Shown one piece after another: positions 53,469 through 62,653 of a stretch of DNA of 64,000 nt. The stretch covers positions 620,001-684,000 of the forward strand of contig CAWCVR010000010.1 of the NCBI GenBank assembly GCA_963799105.1, in the 5' to 3' direction. The notes under the pieces are model-generated. The model was given only the letters and a program-made list of their open reading frames with translations. It was not told the origin of the DNA and did no database searches. This DNA is from CAWCVR01 sp963799105. GTDB taxonomy: Bacteria > Acidobacteriota > Terriglobia > Bryobacterales > Bryobacteraceae. Each line of letters begins with the position of its first letter. Within the stretch, counting starts at the first letter, position 1. The position numbers were made by a program, and so were the translations under genes.

Positions 53469-56189
53469 TCATCGGGCCTCCGCGACGGGCGCGCTCTCAT
53501 GGTCGTGGATGGGCTGGCGCTCGTTGTTGTCTTCGGGACTCAGGCGCCGGCGGCTTCCGGTGATGGCCTGCGAGCTTTCGTCGGCCTTGAACCGGCGGAA
53601 CAGCGCCTCCTCACGCGCGGCGGCTGCGGCGTCGCCCAGACCGCGATAGCACAGCATCAGCGTATAGTGCATCTGCACGTCCTCCGGATCCACCGCACCA
53701 ACCGCCTTCAGAGTTTCGACTGCGGCGGCGTACTGGCGCTTCAGAAACTGGACGCGGGCGATCTGGTTGAGCGCCACGCGGTCGCGCGGATATTGCGCGC
53801 GCACGGCGGCAAGTGAGGCCAGCGCGCCATCGTAATCGCCATCGGCCTTCTGTGCCGCGGCCTGGAAGAACAGGGCGCGGCCAAGTTTCGGATGAATGGC
53901 CAGGGCCTTCGCCAGGTAAGGCTTCGCAGCGTCGGTCTCGCCCTCCTGAATCAGCGCGCGCGCCACGTTGAGCCAGCCGTCGGCGTACCCGGGTTCGGCC
54001 TCAGTCACGCGCTTGAAGGCGTATTCCGCGCCCTTCAGATCGCCCTGTAGAAGCAGCCCGATGCCCCAATCGTTCCAGCGCTCGCGATCCTGTTTTCGCA
54101 CCACCGGCGTCCACTCCGCATGGCCCAGCGGTACGGTGGCATGCGCCTCCGCCAGGGTCACGATGGGCAGATCGGGAATGCGTCCGCGAATCTTCCCGGA
54201 AACGTTGGCCGGAATGGATGCGGGCGAAAAGGCGTACTCCAGACCGTTCGAATCCTTCGTGAGCAGCGCCGGATCTTGTCCGGGCTTGGGCGCGCCGGCA
54301 TACGCGAACTGGGTGTAATACCAGGAGAACTTGCGGTAATTCAGCCGCGCGGCGATGTGAATCGGGCCCTTGGCGTTAGCGGGCGTCTTCACCAGGTAAT
54401 GCACTACGTCGGCCGCGCCGGGCGGGATCAGGCGCACGTAGAGCACGCTGCGCGCCTGCCAGGCATTGCGCTTGTCGATCGGGTTGCCGGCGCCGTCCAG
54501 CAGATAGGAACGGTAAAAATGCGCGCCCGGTTCCACCGGACCCTTGCCATCGTCTTCCACCCTGCCGCTCCAGAACAGGACGCGGCCCGCGTCGTCCGTG
54601 GCCTGCAATTCCAGCCAGGTGTCGAAGGCGTCCACCGTTCCGGCCGGGAAGAAATGGCCGATCTTGCGGGTTCGCACCACCACGTCGATGCGGGCCGTGG
54701 AACCGGGTTCGAGGCGCGTTCCCGCCGCGCCGACCGGCGCCGACAACTTGCCCACTTCGCGGATCAGCGCGGGCGCCGAGGCTTCCGCCTCCTCGCCGAC
54801 GGCGAACGTCGAATTGGCCTGGAGGGTATCGCTCCGGCGCAGCATCGAGGCTTGGCCGCGCGCGGCGTCCACCGGCGACACGGCGAAAATATCCACCGTG
54901 ATGAAGCCCGATTTGAGGAATTTTTCCGTGGCTTCCAGTTGCTGGCGGTCCTGTTCGACGTACGGGACGGCGGTGTTGGCCGCGGCGAAGCGGTGCGAGT
55001 GTATCTTGCCATCGCGATTGCCCGCGTCGCTGGAAGCCACCAGCGGCATGTGGCAATCGGCGCAGGCCGCGGACTTATCGGGGTAATAGAACGAGCGTGC
55101 GCCCTGGCCGGAAACGCCGCTGGCCTGCCAGTTATCGTAATCGTTGAAGCCGCGCAACCAGCGGTAGTTGTTCACCGGCACGTCGAGATGCACCTTGTGG
55201 CAGGCCGAGCAGAACTCCGCCTCGCGCATGAACGGTTTCAGGAAGGTCATGCGGTGCGGCTGCGGATTGAGGTACGTCAGAAAGGACGCGGCCGCGCGGA
55301 TGGCCCGGTTGTGGCTCGAAGCCAGCTCGTGCAGGGCCGGGTATTCCACCGCGAAATCGGCGTTGCCCATGGTGCTTCCCACGTGGACGATGGCGTGGCA
55401 GGACATGCAACCCAGGCCCGCCTGCGCCTCGGGCGTGTCGATCTGTTCGGCGATGGGCCGGTCGAAGCGGCCGTTGAAGAACACCGCGTGATCGTGGCAT
55501 CCGGCGCACCACTTACTGCCGTGCGTTCCGGTTACGCTCTGCATGTACTCGATGGACTTTCGATAAAACTGATTATTGAACGATGCCATGTGGTGCATCG
55601 AGCTCTTCCATTGCTCGTAGATGTCCTTATGGCATTCGCCGCAGGTTTGGGAATCCATAAAGAAATTCGACGGAATGGTCCGCCCGCTGGTGGTGCGCGC
55701 GGAGGACGGCGCAAAGGGCGAGTGCGCGCCCAGGCCCTCTTCGTCCATGGAAAGCGGCGGGGATGGCGGGTTCACGATTGCGGCGTTCGCGCCGGGATGA
55801 ACCCGGTTCCACACCGCCGCCGATACCGGCAGCAGCACGGCGATGGCGCAGGCCGGAGCCACGAACGGGATCTGCCGCCGGAAGCGCCAGGCAACCAACG
55901 CCGCCGCGGCCACGCCCAGGCCGATGTGCAGCCACAGAACGCCGCGGTGATCGAGCGTGTTGCCGCGCGCCACCAGGAACAGGGCCGGCAAACCGGCCGC
56001 CAGAAAGGCTCCGCTTTCGCGCGGATATCGCTTCACGGCGCGCGCGGCCGCCGCCATCAGCAGCAGGCCCGCGGCCAGGTGCGCCAACACATTCCCCATG
56101 TAGAACAGAGACGCCGCGGGGAATGCGGCGAGGTAGCCGCTGTTGACCAGCAGGAACACAAAGAGAGCGGCCGTAAAACGGGCTTTCAT
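53469..56189 (-). CDS. Pentaheme cytochrome c with membrane segments and C-terminal TPR
   Basis: A 906-residue protein. The Met giving MKARFTAALFVFLLVNSGYL is chosen; further upstream codons have no support. Residues 1-130 contain several membrane helices. Five CxxCH sites follow: CGECH, CAGCH, CMSCH, CSACH and CADCH, with distal His-rich stretches (SSMHHMASF). This resembles the cytochrome c554/multiheme family. A beta domain (VVVRTRKIGHFFPAGTVDAF) is next, and four or more TPRs end the protein (EYAFKRVTEAEPGYADGWLN, YLAKALAIHPKLGRALFFQA). Probably an envelope electron-transfer scaffold. An ASPIC gene follows on the same strand. Confidence 0.8.
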   Translation of the reverse strand: MKARFTAALFVFLLVNSGYLAAFPAASLFYMGNVLAHLAAGLLLMAAAARAVKRYPRESGAFLAAGLPALFLVARGNTLDHRGVLWLHIGLGVAAAALVAWRFRRQIPFVAPACAIAVLLPVSAAVWNRVHPGANAAIVNPPSPPLSMDEEGLGAHSPFAPSSARTTSGRTIPSNFFMDSQTCGECHKDIYEQWKSSMHHMASFNNQFYRKSIEYMQSVTGTHGSKWCAGCHDHAVFFNGRFDRPIAEQIDTPEAQAGLGCMSCHAIVHVGSTMGNADFAVEYPALHELASSHNRAIRAAASFLTYLNPQPHRMTFLKPFMREAEFCSACHKVHLDVPVNNYRWLRGFNDYDNWQASGVSGQGARSFYYPDKSAACADCHMPLVASSDAGNRDGKIHSHRFAAANTAVPYVEQDRQQLEATEKFLKSGFITVDIFAVSPVDAARGQASMLRRSDTLQANSTFAVGEEAEASAPALIREVGKLSAPVGAAGTRLEPGSTARIDVVVRTRKIGHFFPAGTVDAFDTWLELQATDDAGRVLFWSGRVEDDGKGPVEPGAHFYRSYLLDGAGNPIDKRNAWQARSVLYVRLIPPGAADVVHYLVKTPANAKGPIHIAARLNYRKFSWYYTQFAYAGAPKPGQDPALLTKDSNGLEYAFSPASIPANVSGKIRGRIPDLPIVTLAEAHATVPLGHAEWTPVVRKQDRERWNDWGIGLLLQGDLKGAEYAFKRVTEAEPGYADGWLNVARALIQEGETDAAKPYLAKALAIHPKLGRALFFQAAAQKADGDYDGALASLAAVRAQYPRDRVALNQIARVQFLKRQYAAAVETLKAVGAVDPEDVQMHYTLMLCYRGLGDAAAAAREEALFRRFKADESSQAITGSRRRLSPEDNNERQPIHDHESAPVAEAR

Positions 56190-56290
56190 GATAGACTGCG
56201 CGGGAGCATGCAACCCAGTAATCTTCCGAGTGCTGTGAGGCGAGCTTACTACGCGCGTCCAAGAGCGGCAATAATGAGAAGATATTAGCC

Positions 56291-57601
56291 GTGGAGCGAG
56301 GCCACACACCCACATTCCGGTTGCTGGCGGGGCTTGCCGTGACGCTCTCCGCCGTGGCGGTCTATTCCGCCTACACGGTTTACCAGTTGCGGACGCTCGA
56401 AAGCCTGCAGGCCGCCACCATCGACCGCAACCGCATCGATTCGCTGCTGCTGCTGCGCATCCAGAACAATCTGAATTCCGTGGCGCTCACCCTGCGGGAC
56501 ATGCTGGACCATACCGAGCCGTATCCGCTGACCGCGTGGCGGGCGCCGCTGGCGCGCATCCGCACCGACCTGGCCGACGCCGTGGAGCGCGAGGCGAAGT
56601 ATTCGCCCTCGACCGGGAGCGCGGAGAGCCGCTCGTATCTTTCCACCAGCATGCGGCAGTTCTGGGACGCGCTGGACCGGGTTTTCGCCCTCGCCGAAAG
56701 CGGCCAGACCGAAAAGGCCGGCGACACCATCCGGCTCTCGCTGCAGGCCCGCCAACAAGCTCTCACCACGGCGGTGGCACGGCTGCTGGTGCAGAACAAC
56801 GAAAGCGAGGAGCGCGCCGCCGAGGACACCCGGCGCATTTACCGGCGCGCGGAGCGAAACGTGTACGTGTTTCTGGCGGCGGTGCTGGTGGTGGTGGCGC
56901 TGACCAGCATGTACCTTTTCGATTACAACCGCCGCATGTTCGACCGGGTGGAAGCCCTGTCGCATCGCCGCAGCGAATTGGCCCAGCAGTTGATCTCCAT
57001 GCAGGAGAATACCTTCCGCTCCATCTCGCGCGAGCTGCACGACGAGTTCGGCCAGATCCTGACCGCCATGGGCGCCATGCTGGCCCGCGCCCAACGGCGG
57101 ACCCCGGCCGAAGCGGGCGCCGACAAGGCCGATCTGCGGGAGATTCAGGAAGTGGCGCAATCCACTTTGGAGAAGGTCCGGTCGCTCTCCCATGCCCTGC
57201 ACCCGGTGGTGCTGGACGACGCCGGCTTCGAGGGCGCCGTCGACGCCTACCTGCCCGCCTTCGAAAAGCAGACCGGGATATCGGTGGAATACGAGAAGAA
57301 GGGGATCGGGCGGGAAATCGACCGGGGCGTGGCGATCCATCTTTATCGGGTGCTGCAGGAGGCGTTGAACAACGTGGCGCGGCATTCCAAATCCGCCTCG
57401 GCGCGGGTGCGCCTGAAGTATCTGCCCGAAGCGGTGATCCTGGAGGTGGAGGATCGCGGCATCGGCTTCGGCGAAGGAGAAGGCAAGGGGATGGGGCTGA
57501 TCTCCATGCGGGAGCGGGCCGAACTGGTTGGCGGCCGGGTGGAGGTGCTGAATGCGGAAGGGTCGGGAACGCTGGTTCGCATGACCGTGCCCTGCGCGTG
57601 A
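56291..57601 (+). CDS. Membrane sensor histidine kinase, NarL-type partner (HisKA_3)
   Basis: A 436-residue kinase starting with GTG. Two membrane helices (LLAGLAVTLSAVAVYSAY and VYVFLAAVLVVVALTSMYLF) bracket a periplasmic, mostly helical sensor of about 160 residues. The dimerisation/phosphotransfer motif SRELHDEFGQILTAMG has His at about residue 250. ATP-binding boxes are EALNNVARHSKS, VEDRGIGFG and GLISMRERAELVGG. Its response regulator (LuxR-type) is not adjacent. It is divergent from the pentaheme gene, 101 bp apart. Confidence 0.9.
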   Translation: MERGHTPTFRLLAGLAVTLSAVAVYSAYTVYQLRTLESLQAATIDRNRIDSLLLLRIQNNLNSVALTLRDMLDHTEPYPLTAWRAPLARIRTDLADAVEREAKYSPSTGSAESRSYLSTSMRQFWDALDRVFALAESGQTEKAGDTIRLSLQARQQALTTAVARLLVQNNESEERAAEDTRRIYRRAERNVYVFLAAVLVVVALTSMYLFDYNRRMFDRVEALSHRRSELAQQLISMQENTFRSISRELHDEFGQILTAMGAMLARAQRRTPAEAGADKADLREIQEVAQSTLEKVRSLSHALHPVVLDDAGFEGAVDAYLPAFEKQTGISVEYEKKGIGREIDRGVAIHLYRVLQEALNNVARHSKSASARVRLKYLPEAVILEVEDRGIGFGEGEGKGMGLISMRERAELVGGRVEVLNAEGSGTLVRMTVPCA

Positions 57602-57639
57602 CGCGCCCGGCCTTGCAGCCGCTTTCGCGCCGCGCACCC

Positions 57640-58077
57640 CTACTGCGGCGGGATCGCGGCCTGGCCCGCCTCGCGGTGGATGGCGTCCAGCACGCCGTTC
57701 ACGAACTGCACCGAGTCCTCGCCCGAGAACTTGCGGGCGAGTTCCAGGGCCTCGTCGATAACCACCGCGGCGGGCGTCCCGGCATAAGTCATTTCGTACA
57801 CGGCGAGGCGCAGGATGTTGCGGTCCACCGCGGGCATGCGTTCCATGCGCCAGTGCTCGGCATGTTTGGCGATCCGCTCGTCCAGCGCGGAGACATGCTC
57901 CACGGCGCCGCTGACCAGGCTGGTGGCGAAGGCGTCGCGGTTGGGGCGTTCCTCGGCATACTCGGAATACAGCGAGTCGAAATAGGCGGTAAAGACGTCC
58001 TCCAGCGGTTGCCGCCGCGCATCCCAGAGGAACAGCAACTGGAGCGCGCGCTGCCGCGACCTGCTACGGGACGGCAT
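57640..58077 (-). CDS. nusB: Transcription antitermination factor NusB
   Basis: NusB binds boxA RNA together with S10 in rRNA antitermination. The 145-residue all-helical product shows the family pattern: RQRALQLLFLWDARRQPLED at the start and VDRNILRLAVYEMTYAGTPA with VVIDEALELARKFSGEDSVQ, FVNGVLDAI near the end. It is 2 bp after ribH, a common nusB-ribH linkage. Confidence 0.93.
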   Translation of the reverse strand: MPSRSRSRQRALQLLFLWDARRQPLEDVFTAYFDSLYSEYAEERPNRDAFATSLVSGAVEHVSALDERIAKHAEHWRMERMPAVDRNILRLAVYEMTYAGTPAAVVIDEALELARKFSGEDSVQFVNGVLDAIHREAGQAAIPPQ

Positions 58078-58079
58078 TC

Positions 58080-58556
58080 CTATTTTGCCTGGCGCAGGCT
58101 GCGCATCAGGTTGGCCATTTCGATGGCGGTCATGGCGGCGTCGAAACCCTTATTGCCGCCCTTGGCGCCGGCGCGGTCGATGGCCTGTTCCAGGGTGTTG
58201 GTGGTGAGCACGCCGAACGCCACGGGGACGCCGGTTTCCATGGCGACGTGCGCAATCCCCTTGGCGGCCTCCGCGGAAACGTAGTCGAAGTGAGGCGTCT
58301 CGCCGCGGATGACCGCGCTCAGGCAGACCACCGCGTCGTAGCGGTGCTGGCGGGCCAACTCGCCGGCTACCATGGGAACCTCCCACGAACCGGGGACCAT
58401 GACAACGTCCACCATTTCCGGATCGGCGCCGGTGCGGGCGAGAGCGTCTTGCGCGCCGGCAAGCAGCCGCTCCGAGATGAAATTGTTGAAACGGCTGACC
58501 ACGATGGCGAATCGCAGCCCCGCGGCCGAAAGCTGGCCTTCAAATACTTTGGACAT
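58080..58556 (-). CDS. ribH: 6,7-dimethyl-8-ribityllumazine synthase
   Basis: The enzyme makes the riboflavin precursor lumazine. The 158-residue length is normal. Motifs are VSRFNNFISERLL (substrate loop), VPGSWEVPMVAGELAR, CLSAVIRGETPHFDYVS with the catalytic His region, and FGVLTTNTLEQAIDRAG. It is 3 bp after the enoyl-CoA hydratase gene and 2 bp before nusB, so the three form one operon. Confidence 0.95.
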   Translation of the reverse strand: MSKVFEGQLSAAGLRFAIVVSRFNNFISERLLAGAQDALARTGADPEMVDVVMVPGSWEVPMVAGELARQHRYDAVVCLSAVIRGETPHFDYVSAEAAKGIAHVAMETGVPVAFGVLTTNTLEQAIDRAGAKGGNKGFDAAMTAIEMANLMRSLRQAK

Positions 58557-58559
58557 AGT

Positions 58560-59345
58560 TCACTTTCCCGCGAAGGCGGGGCGCCGCTTTTCCAGAAACG
58601 CCCGCATTCCCTCGCGACGATCTTCGGTTGCCGCGCACATAGCATAGGCGGCGGCTTCAAAACGCAGGCCTTCGGCGAGGCCGCACTCCAGGCCGGTATC
58701 CACGGCTTCGAGCGCCAGGCCGAGCGCGACCGGCCCGTTGGCCAGCACCTTGTCCAGCCATTCGCGGCAATAGCCGGCAAGTCCCAGCACGGTGGTCATG
58801 GCGTTCACCAGGCCGATGCGATAGGCTTCCGCGGCCGTGACGGGCTCGCCCGAAAGCAACAGCTCCAGCGCGCGGCCCCGGCCCACCAGGCGCGGCAGGC
58901 GCTGCGTGCCGCCATAGCCGGGCGTGGTGCCGAGCCTCACCTCGGGCAGGCCGAGCACGGCGTCTTCCGAAGCGAAGCGCACGCTGCACGCCATGGCGAG
59001 TTCCAGCCCGCCGCCCAGCGCGTACCCGTTGATGGCCGCTACCGTCGGCTTCGGCATGGTCTCGAGCTTGCGGAACACCCGCTGCCCGCGCAGGGCGAAC
59101 TCCCGGGCCTCCAGGGCCGAATGCCCGGCCACTTCCCGGACGTCGGCGCCCGCCACGAACGCCTTGTCGCCGGCGCCGGTCAGAATTGCCGCGCGGATAC
59201 GCTCTTCGCCCGCCACGCGGCCGAAAGCGTCGTCCAGTTCACCGAACATCGCGGCGGACAGCGCATTCAGCTTCTCCGGCCGGTTGATGACGATCAGCGC
59301 CACGCCGGAGGCATCCACGTCGAACAGGATGTGCTGGTACTCCAT
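58560..59345 (-). CDS. Enoyl-CoA hydratase/isomerase
   Basis: A 261-residue crotonase-fold protein. NRPEKLNALSAAMFGELDDA, the oxyanion loop KAFVAGADVRE and GYALGGGLELAMACSVRFAS are typical. Both catalytic glutamates of hydratases are present: LELAMAC and LGLPEVRLGTTPGYGGTQRL. The C-terminal FLEKRRPAF is the standard family ending. Its specific pathway (fatty-acid or other acyl-CoA oxidation) cannot be told. First gene of the ech-ribH-nusB operon. Confidence 0.9.
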   Translation of the reverse strand: MEYQHILFDVDASGVALIVINRPEKLNALSAAMFGELDDAFGRVAGEERIRAAILTGAGDKAFVAGADVREVAGHSALEAREFALRGQRVFRKLETMPKPTVAAINGYALGGGLELAMACSVRFASEDAVLGLPEVRLGTTPGYGGTQRLPRLVGRGRALELLLSGEPVTAAEAYRIGLVNAMTTVLGLAGYCREWLDKVLANGPVALGLALEAVDTGLECGLAEGLRFEAAAYAMCAATEDRREGMRAFLEKRRPAFAGK

Positions 59346-59403
59346 GTAGGATCAGTGTAACATCAGCCTCTGTGGGATAATCGGGAGAGCACCCCCACAG
59401 AAG

Positions 59404-61215
59404 ATGGACCGCGAATTCATACGCAATTTTTCTATCATTGCCCACATCGACCACGGCAAATCCACGCTGGCCGACCGCCTGCTGGAAATCACCGGCGCCC
59501 TGTCCCAGCGGGAGATGATGGAACAGGTTCTGGACACCATGGACCTGGAACGGGAGCGCGGCATCACCATCAAGGCCCACGCCGTGCGCCTGAACTATCG
59601 CGCCGAAGACGGCAACCTGTACCAGTTGAACCTGATCGACACTCCGGGGCACGTGGACTTCTCCTACGAGGTTTCGCGCAGCCTGCAGGCCTGCGAAGGC
59701 GCCCTGCTGGTGGTGGACGCCTCGCAGGGAGTGGAGGCGCAGACGCTGGCCAACACCTACCTGGCGCTGCACCACAACCTGGAGATCATCCCGGTGATCA
59801 ACAAGATCGACCTGCCGGCCGCCGAACCGGAGCGCATCAAGGAGCAGATCGAGACCATCATCGGCCTGGATACGCGCGACACGGTGATGGCCAGCGCCAA
59901 GTCCGGGATAGGCGTGCACGAGATCCTGGAAGCCATCGTGCACCTGGTGCCGCCGCCCAAAGGCTCGGTTGACGCGCCGCTGCGGGCGCTGATCTTCGAC
60001 TCCTGGTTCGACACCTACCGCGGCGTGATCATCCTGGTGCGCGTGCTGGATGGCCGCCTGCGCACGGGACAGAAGATCCGGCTGTGGAGCAACGGCCAGA
60101 CTTTCGAGGTGGAAGCCCTGGGCTACCAGGCGCCCAAGGCGACGCCCTGCGACGAGCTGTCGGCCGGCGAAGTGGGCTTCCTGTCCGCCAACATCAAGAC
60201 CGTCAGCGACGCCAAGATCGGCGACACCATCGTGGACGACGACGACCCCGCCTCCGAGCCGCTGCCCGGGTTCGAAGAGATCAAGCCCATGGTGTTCGCG
60301 GGCCTGTACCCGGTGGAATCGCACGAGCACGGACTGCTGCGCGACGCACTGGAAAAGCTGCGGCTCAACGACAGCGCCTTCAACTTCGAGCCGGAGAACT
60401 CGGTGGCGCTGGGCTTCGGTTTCCGCTGCGGGTTTCTGGGGCTGCTGCATCTGGAGATCGTGCAGGAGCGCCTGGAGCGCGAGTTCGATATCGACCTCAT
60501 CACCACCGCGCCCGGCGTGCGCTACCGCATCACCACGACCGTGGGCGAGGTGATCGAAATCGACAATCCCACCAAATTTCCCGACCCTTCGGAGATCCGG
60601 CAGATCGAGGAGCCCATCATCGACGCCACCGTGATCACGCGCGACGAGTACCTGGGCGGCATCCTCAAGCTGCTGGAAGAGAAGCGCGGCACGCAGAAGA
60701 AGTTCGAATACCTGGGCGGCGGCCGCGTGATGCTGGTCTACGAATTGCCGCTGAACGAAATCGTGCTGGACTTTTACGACCGCCTGAAATCGAGTTCGCG
60801 CGGCTACGCGTCCCTGGATTACCATCTGTCCGGGTACCGCGTTTCGCCCATGGTGCGTCTGGACGTGCTGGTGGCGGGCGACCCGGTGGACGCGCTATCG
60901 CTGATCGTGCACCGCGAGGTCGCCTACGATCGCGGCAAGGATCTGATCTCGCGGCTGCGCAAGCTGATCCCGCGGCAGATGTTCGAAGTGGCGCTGCAGG
61001 CCGCCATCGGGAACAAGATCGTGGCGCGCGAGACCATCAGGTCGATGGGTAAGAACGTGCTGGCGAAGTGCTACGGCGGCGACATTTCGCGCAAGCGGAA
61101 ATTGTTGGAGAAGCAGAAGGAAGGCAAGAAGCGGATGAAGCGCGTGGGCCGCGTGGATATTCCGCAGGAGGCGTTCCTGGCGGTGCTGAAGGTGGGGCAG
61201 GAGGAAGCGGAGTAG
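59404..61215 (+). CDS. lepA: Elongation factor 4 (LepA)
   Basis: LepA is a ribosome-associated GTPase that promotes back-translocation or initiation-related maturation. The 603-residue product has IIAHIDHGKSTLADRLL (G1), RERGITIKAHAVRL (G2), LIDTPGHVDFSYEV (G3) and VINKIDLPAAEPERI (G4). The C-terminal region includes LGFGFRCGFLGLLHLEIVQE, and KNVLAKCYGGDISRKRKLLE with the LepA-specific tail. The last 171 bp have a second, diverged copy at 62654-62824. It is divergent from the enoyl-CoA hydratase gene. Confidence 0.97.
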   Translation: MDREFIRNFSIIAHIDHGKSTLADRLLEITGALSQREMMEQVLDTMDLERERGITIKAHAVRLNYRAEDGNLYQLNLIDTPGHVDFSYEVSRSLQACEGALLVVDASQGVEAQTLANTYLALHHNLEIIPVINKIDLPAAEPERIKEQIETIIGLDTRDTVMASAKSGIGVHEILEAIVHLVPPPKGSVDAPLRALIFDSWFDTYRGVIILVRVLDGRLRTGQKIRLWSNGQTFEVEALGYQAPKATPCDELSAGEVGFLSANIKTVSDAKIGDTIVDDDDPASEPLPGFEEIKPMVFAGLYPVESHEHGLLRDALEKLRLNDSAFNFEPENSVALGFGFRCGFLGLLHLEIVQERLEREFDIDLITTAPGVRYRITTTVGEVIEIDNPTKFPDPSEIRQIEEPIIDATVITRDEYLGGILKLLEEKRGTQKKFEYLGGGRVMLVYELPLNEIVLDFYDRLKSSSRGYASLDYHLSGYRVSPMVRLDVLVAGDPVDALSLIVHREVAYDRGKDLISRLRKLIPRQMFEVALQAAIGNKIVARETIRSMGKNVLAKCYGGDISRKRKLLEKQKEGKKRMKRVGRVDIPQEAFLAVLKVGQEEAE

Positions 61216-61298
61216 GGGGCGGAGGCCAGAACCGCCGCGCGCGTGGCGGTTTTGCCGTTTTTGGGGCGTGATCTGCGGGTGGCGCAGGGAGGTAGCTC

Positions 61299-62147
61299 GT
61301 GCAAACACTCGACCTGACGGGCTGGTCCGATTTCGAGGGAGCTCTTCAGCAGATCGGTGATACGCAAAGGGAGCGTTCGGCAAGATGTGGCCGCACGCTT
61401 CGCGATCCGCTGTTCCGAGGGCTTGGCAGCAGCGAGTGGGGACTCGAAACTACGCTGGAGCGCTTCTGCCGGCTGGAGCGCTGCGATGCATTGCTCGGCC
61501 TACTGAAGTACTACGAAGGAATAGGAAAGTCCAAGCCTGCCGTCGAAACCTTCAGCGGTAGAAGCTGGGACGAGTTTCCGAATCATCCCAAGTTCGAGCA
61601 ACGCGTAGGGAACAACTTGGCGGACTGCCCATGGCTTGGGACGTACCTGAAGGAGGCCCCAGACCTATGTGAGTACCTGGTGTACCTTCGCCATCACGGC
61701 TTCCCGTCTCCGCTCCTGGACTGGAGCGCTTCGCCTTACGTTGCCGCGTTCTTCGCGTTCGACTCGCCCCCCGAAGGGGCGAAGCGGGTGGCCGTCTACG
61801 CTTTCCTGCAGGACACCATCCCGGGCCCGTCTACCAGTCCGCATCTCTTTGTCGTGGGTCCGTATGTGCGTTCCGATCCGCGACACTTCCTTCAGCAGGG
61901 CCGTTACTCGATGTGCATCGCTTGTGACCTGGGCGACACTGACTACCGGTTCAGTCCCCACGAGTCCGGGGTCAGCAATGCCATGGGCCCGGAGGGGGAG
62001 ATGTTCAAGATCACAATCCCGGTAGAGGAAAGACTCACTGCGCTGAAGCATCTGGACCTGATGAACATCAATGCTTTCTCGCTGTTCGGGTCGGATGACA
62101 GCCTGGTCCGCACCATCGCGAGGCGCGAGTTACTGTTTCGGGGCTGA
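61299..62147 (+). CDS. FRG-domain protein
   Basis: A 282-residue protein with GTG start behind a GGGAGG sequence. The FRG domain is recognised by DPLFRGLGSSEWGLETTLER near residues 36-55 and the LRHHGFPSPLLDWSASPYVA region near 130-150, followed by AAFFAF. FRG domains are found alone or with TIR and other effectors, and they have been linked to defence islands, but no biochemical role is established. The gene lies in the island between lepA and its 3'-end copy, next to hicBA. Codon use appears less biased than in lepA, suggesting transfer. Confidence 0.75.
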   Translation: MQTLDLTGWSDFEGALQQIGDTQRERSARCGRTLRDPLFRGLGSSEWGLETTLERFCRLERCDALLGLLKYYEGIGKSKPAVETFSGRSWDEFPNHPKFEQRVGNNLADCPWLGTYLKEAPDLCEYLVYLRHHGFPSPLLDWSASPYVAAFFAFDSPPEGAKRVAVYAFLQDTIPGPSTSPHLFVVGPYVRSDPRHFLQQGRYSMCIACDLGDTDYRFSPHESGVSNAMGPEGEMFKITIPVEERLTALKHLDLMNINAFSLFGSDDSLVRTIARRELLFRG

Positions 62148-62184
62148 CACTGACTGCGCGCCGAGGCGCAGCCGATTTCGCGCC

Positions 62185-62403
62185 TCAGGCGGCCGGGTCG
62201 ATTTCGACCACCCCTGCGAAACTCGACGGCGGGGGGATTGGCATGCCTTCCTCGCGCATGCCCGCAAGGTGAAACTCGATAGCTTCCTGGATCAGGCGTT
62301 CCACCTCGCCTCGCGAATCGCCGACGGAGATAACGCCGGGAAGGTCGGGAACATAGGCCCCCCAAGAGGCCGGGCCCTTCTCGTAGATCACCGTGTACCT
62401 CAT
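62185..62403 (-). CDS. hicB: HicB-like antitoxin
   Basis: A 72-residue protein: MRYTVIYEKGPASWGAYVPD, LPGVISVGDSRGEVERLIQE and AIEFHLAGMREEGMPIPPPS are the standard short HicB fold. It overlaps hicA by one base. This is the opposite gene order to the 41641 module (here toxin first). Confidence 0.85.
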   Translation of the reverse strand: MRYTVIYEKGPASWGAYVPDLPGVISVGDSRGEVERLIQEAIEFHLAGMREEGMPIPPPSSFAGVVEIDPAA

Positions 62404-62615
62404 CAGTCCTCCTTCTTCTGTTCCAGTCCCGCGCTGCGAAGAATGGCCCGCAGCGTTCCCACCGGCACGTCCTTGCCATGCTGGCCCGGCACGGTGACTA
62501 CCATCCCCTTTTCAGGATGGCGGAACTGCCGGTGGCTGCCCTTGGTCGCCCTCAGCCGCCACCCGGAGGATTCAAGCAGGTGGATCAGATCCCGGACCTT
62601 CACCGTTAACATCAT
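62403..62615 (-). CDS. hicA: HicA-like mRNA interferase toxin
   Basis: A 70-residue protein (MMLTVKVRDLIHLLESSGWR at the start). The catalytic region is TKGSHRQFRHPEKGMVVTVP, with the His in the GSH motif, followed by PVGTLRAILRSAGL, typical of HicA double-stranded RNA-binding-like toxins. Two adjacent Met codons may serve as start. With the hicB gene it forms an intact TA pair inside the lepA-flanked island. Confidence 0.85.
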   Translation of the reverse strand: MMLTVKVRDLIHLLESSGWRLRATKGSHRQFRHPEKGMVVTVPGQHGKDVPVGTLRAILRSAGLEQKKED

Positions 62616-62653
62616 ACCGCTACGAATTGCCCTTGCGTTTGGCCATCTCGGCG

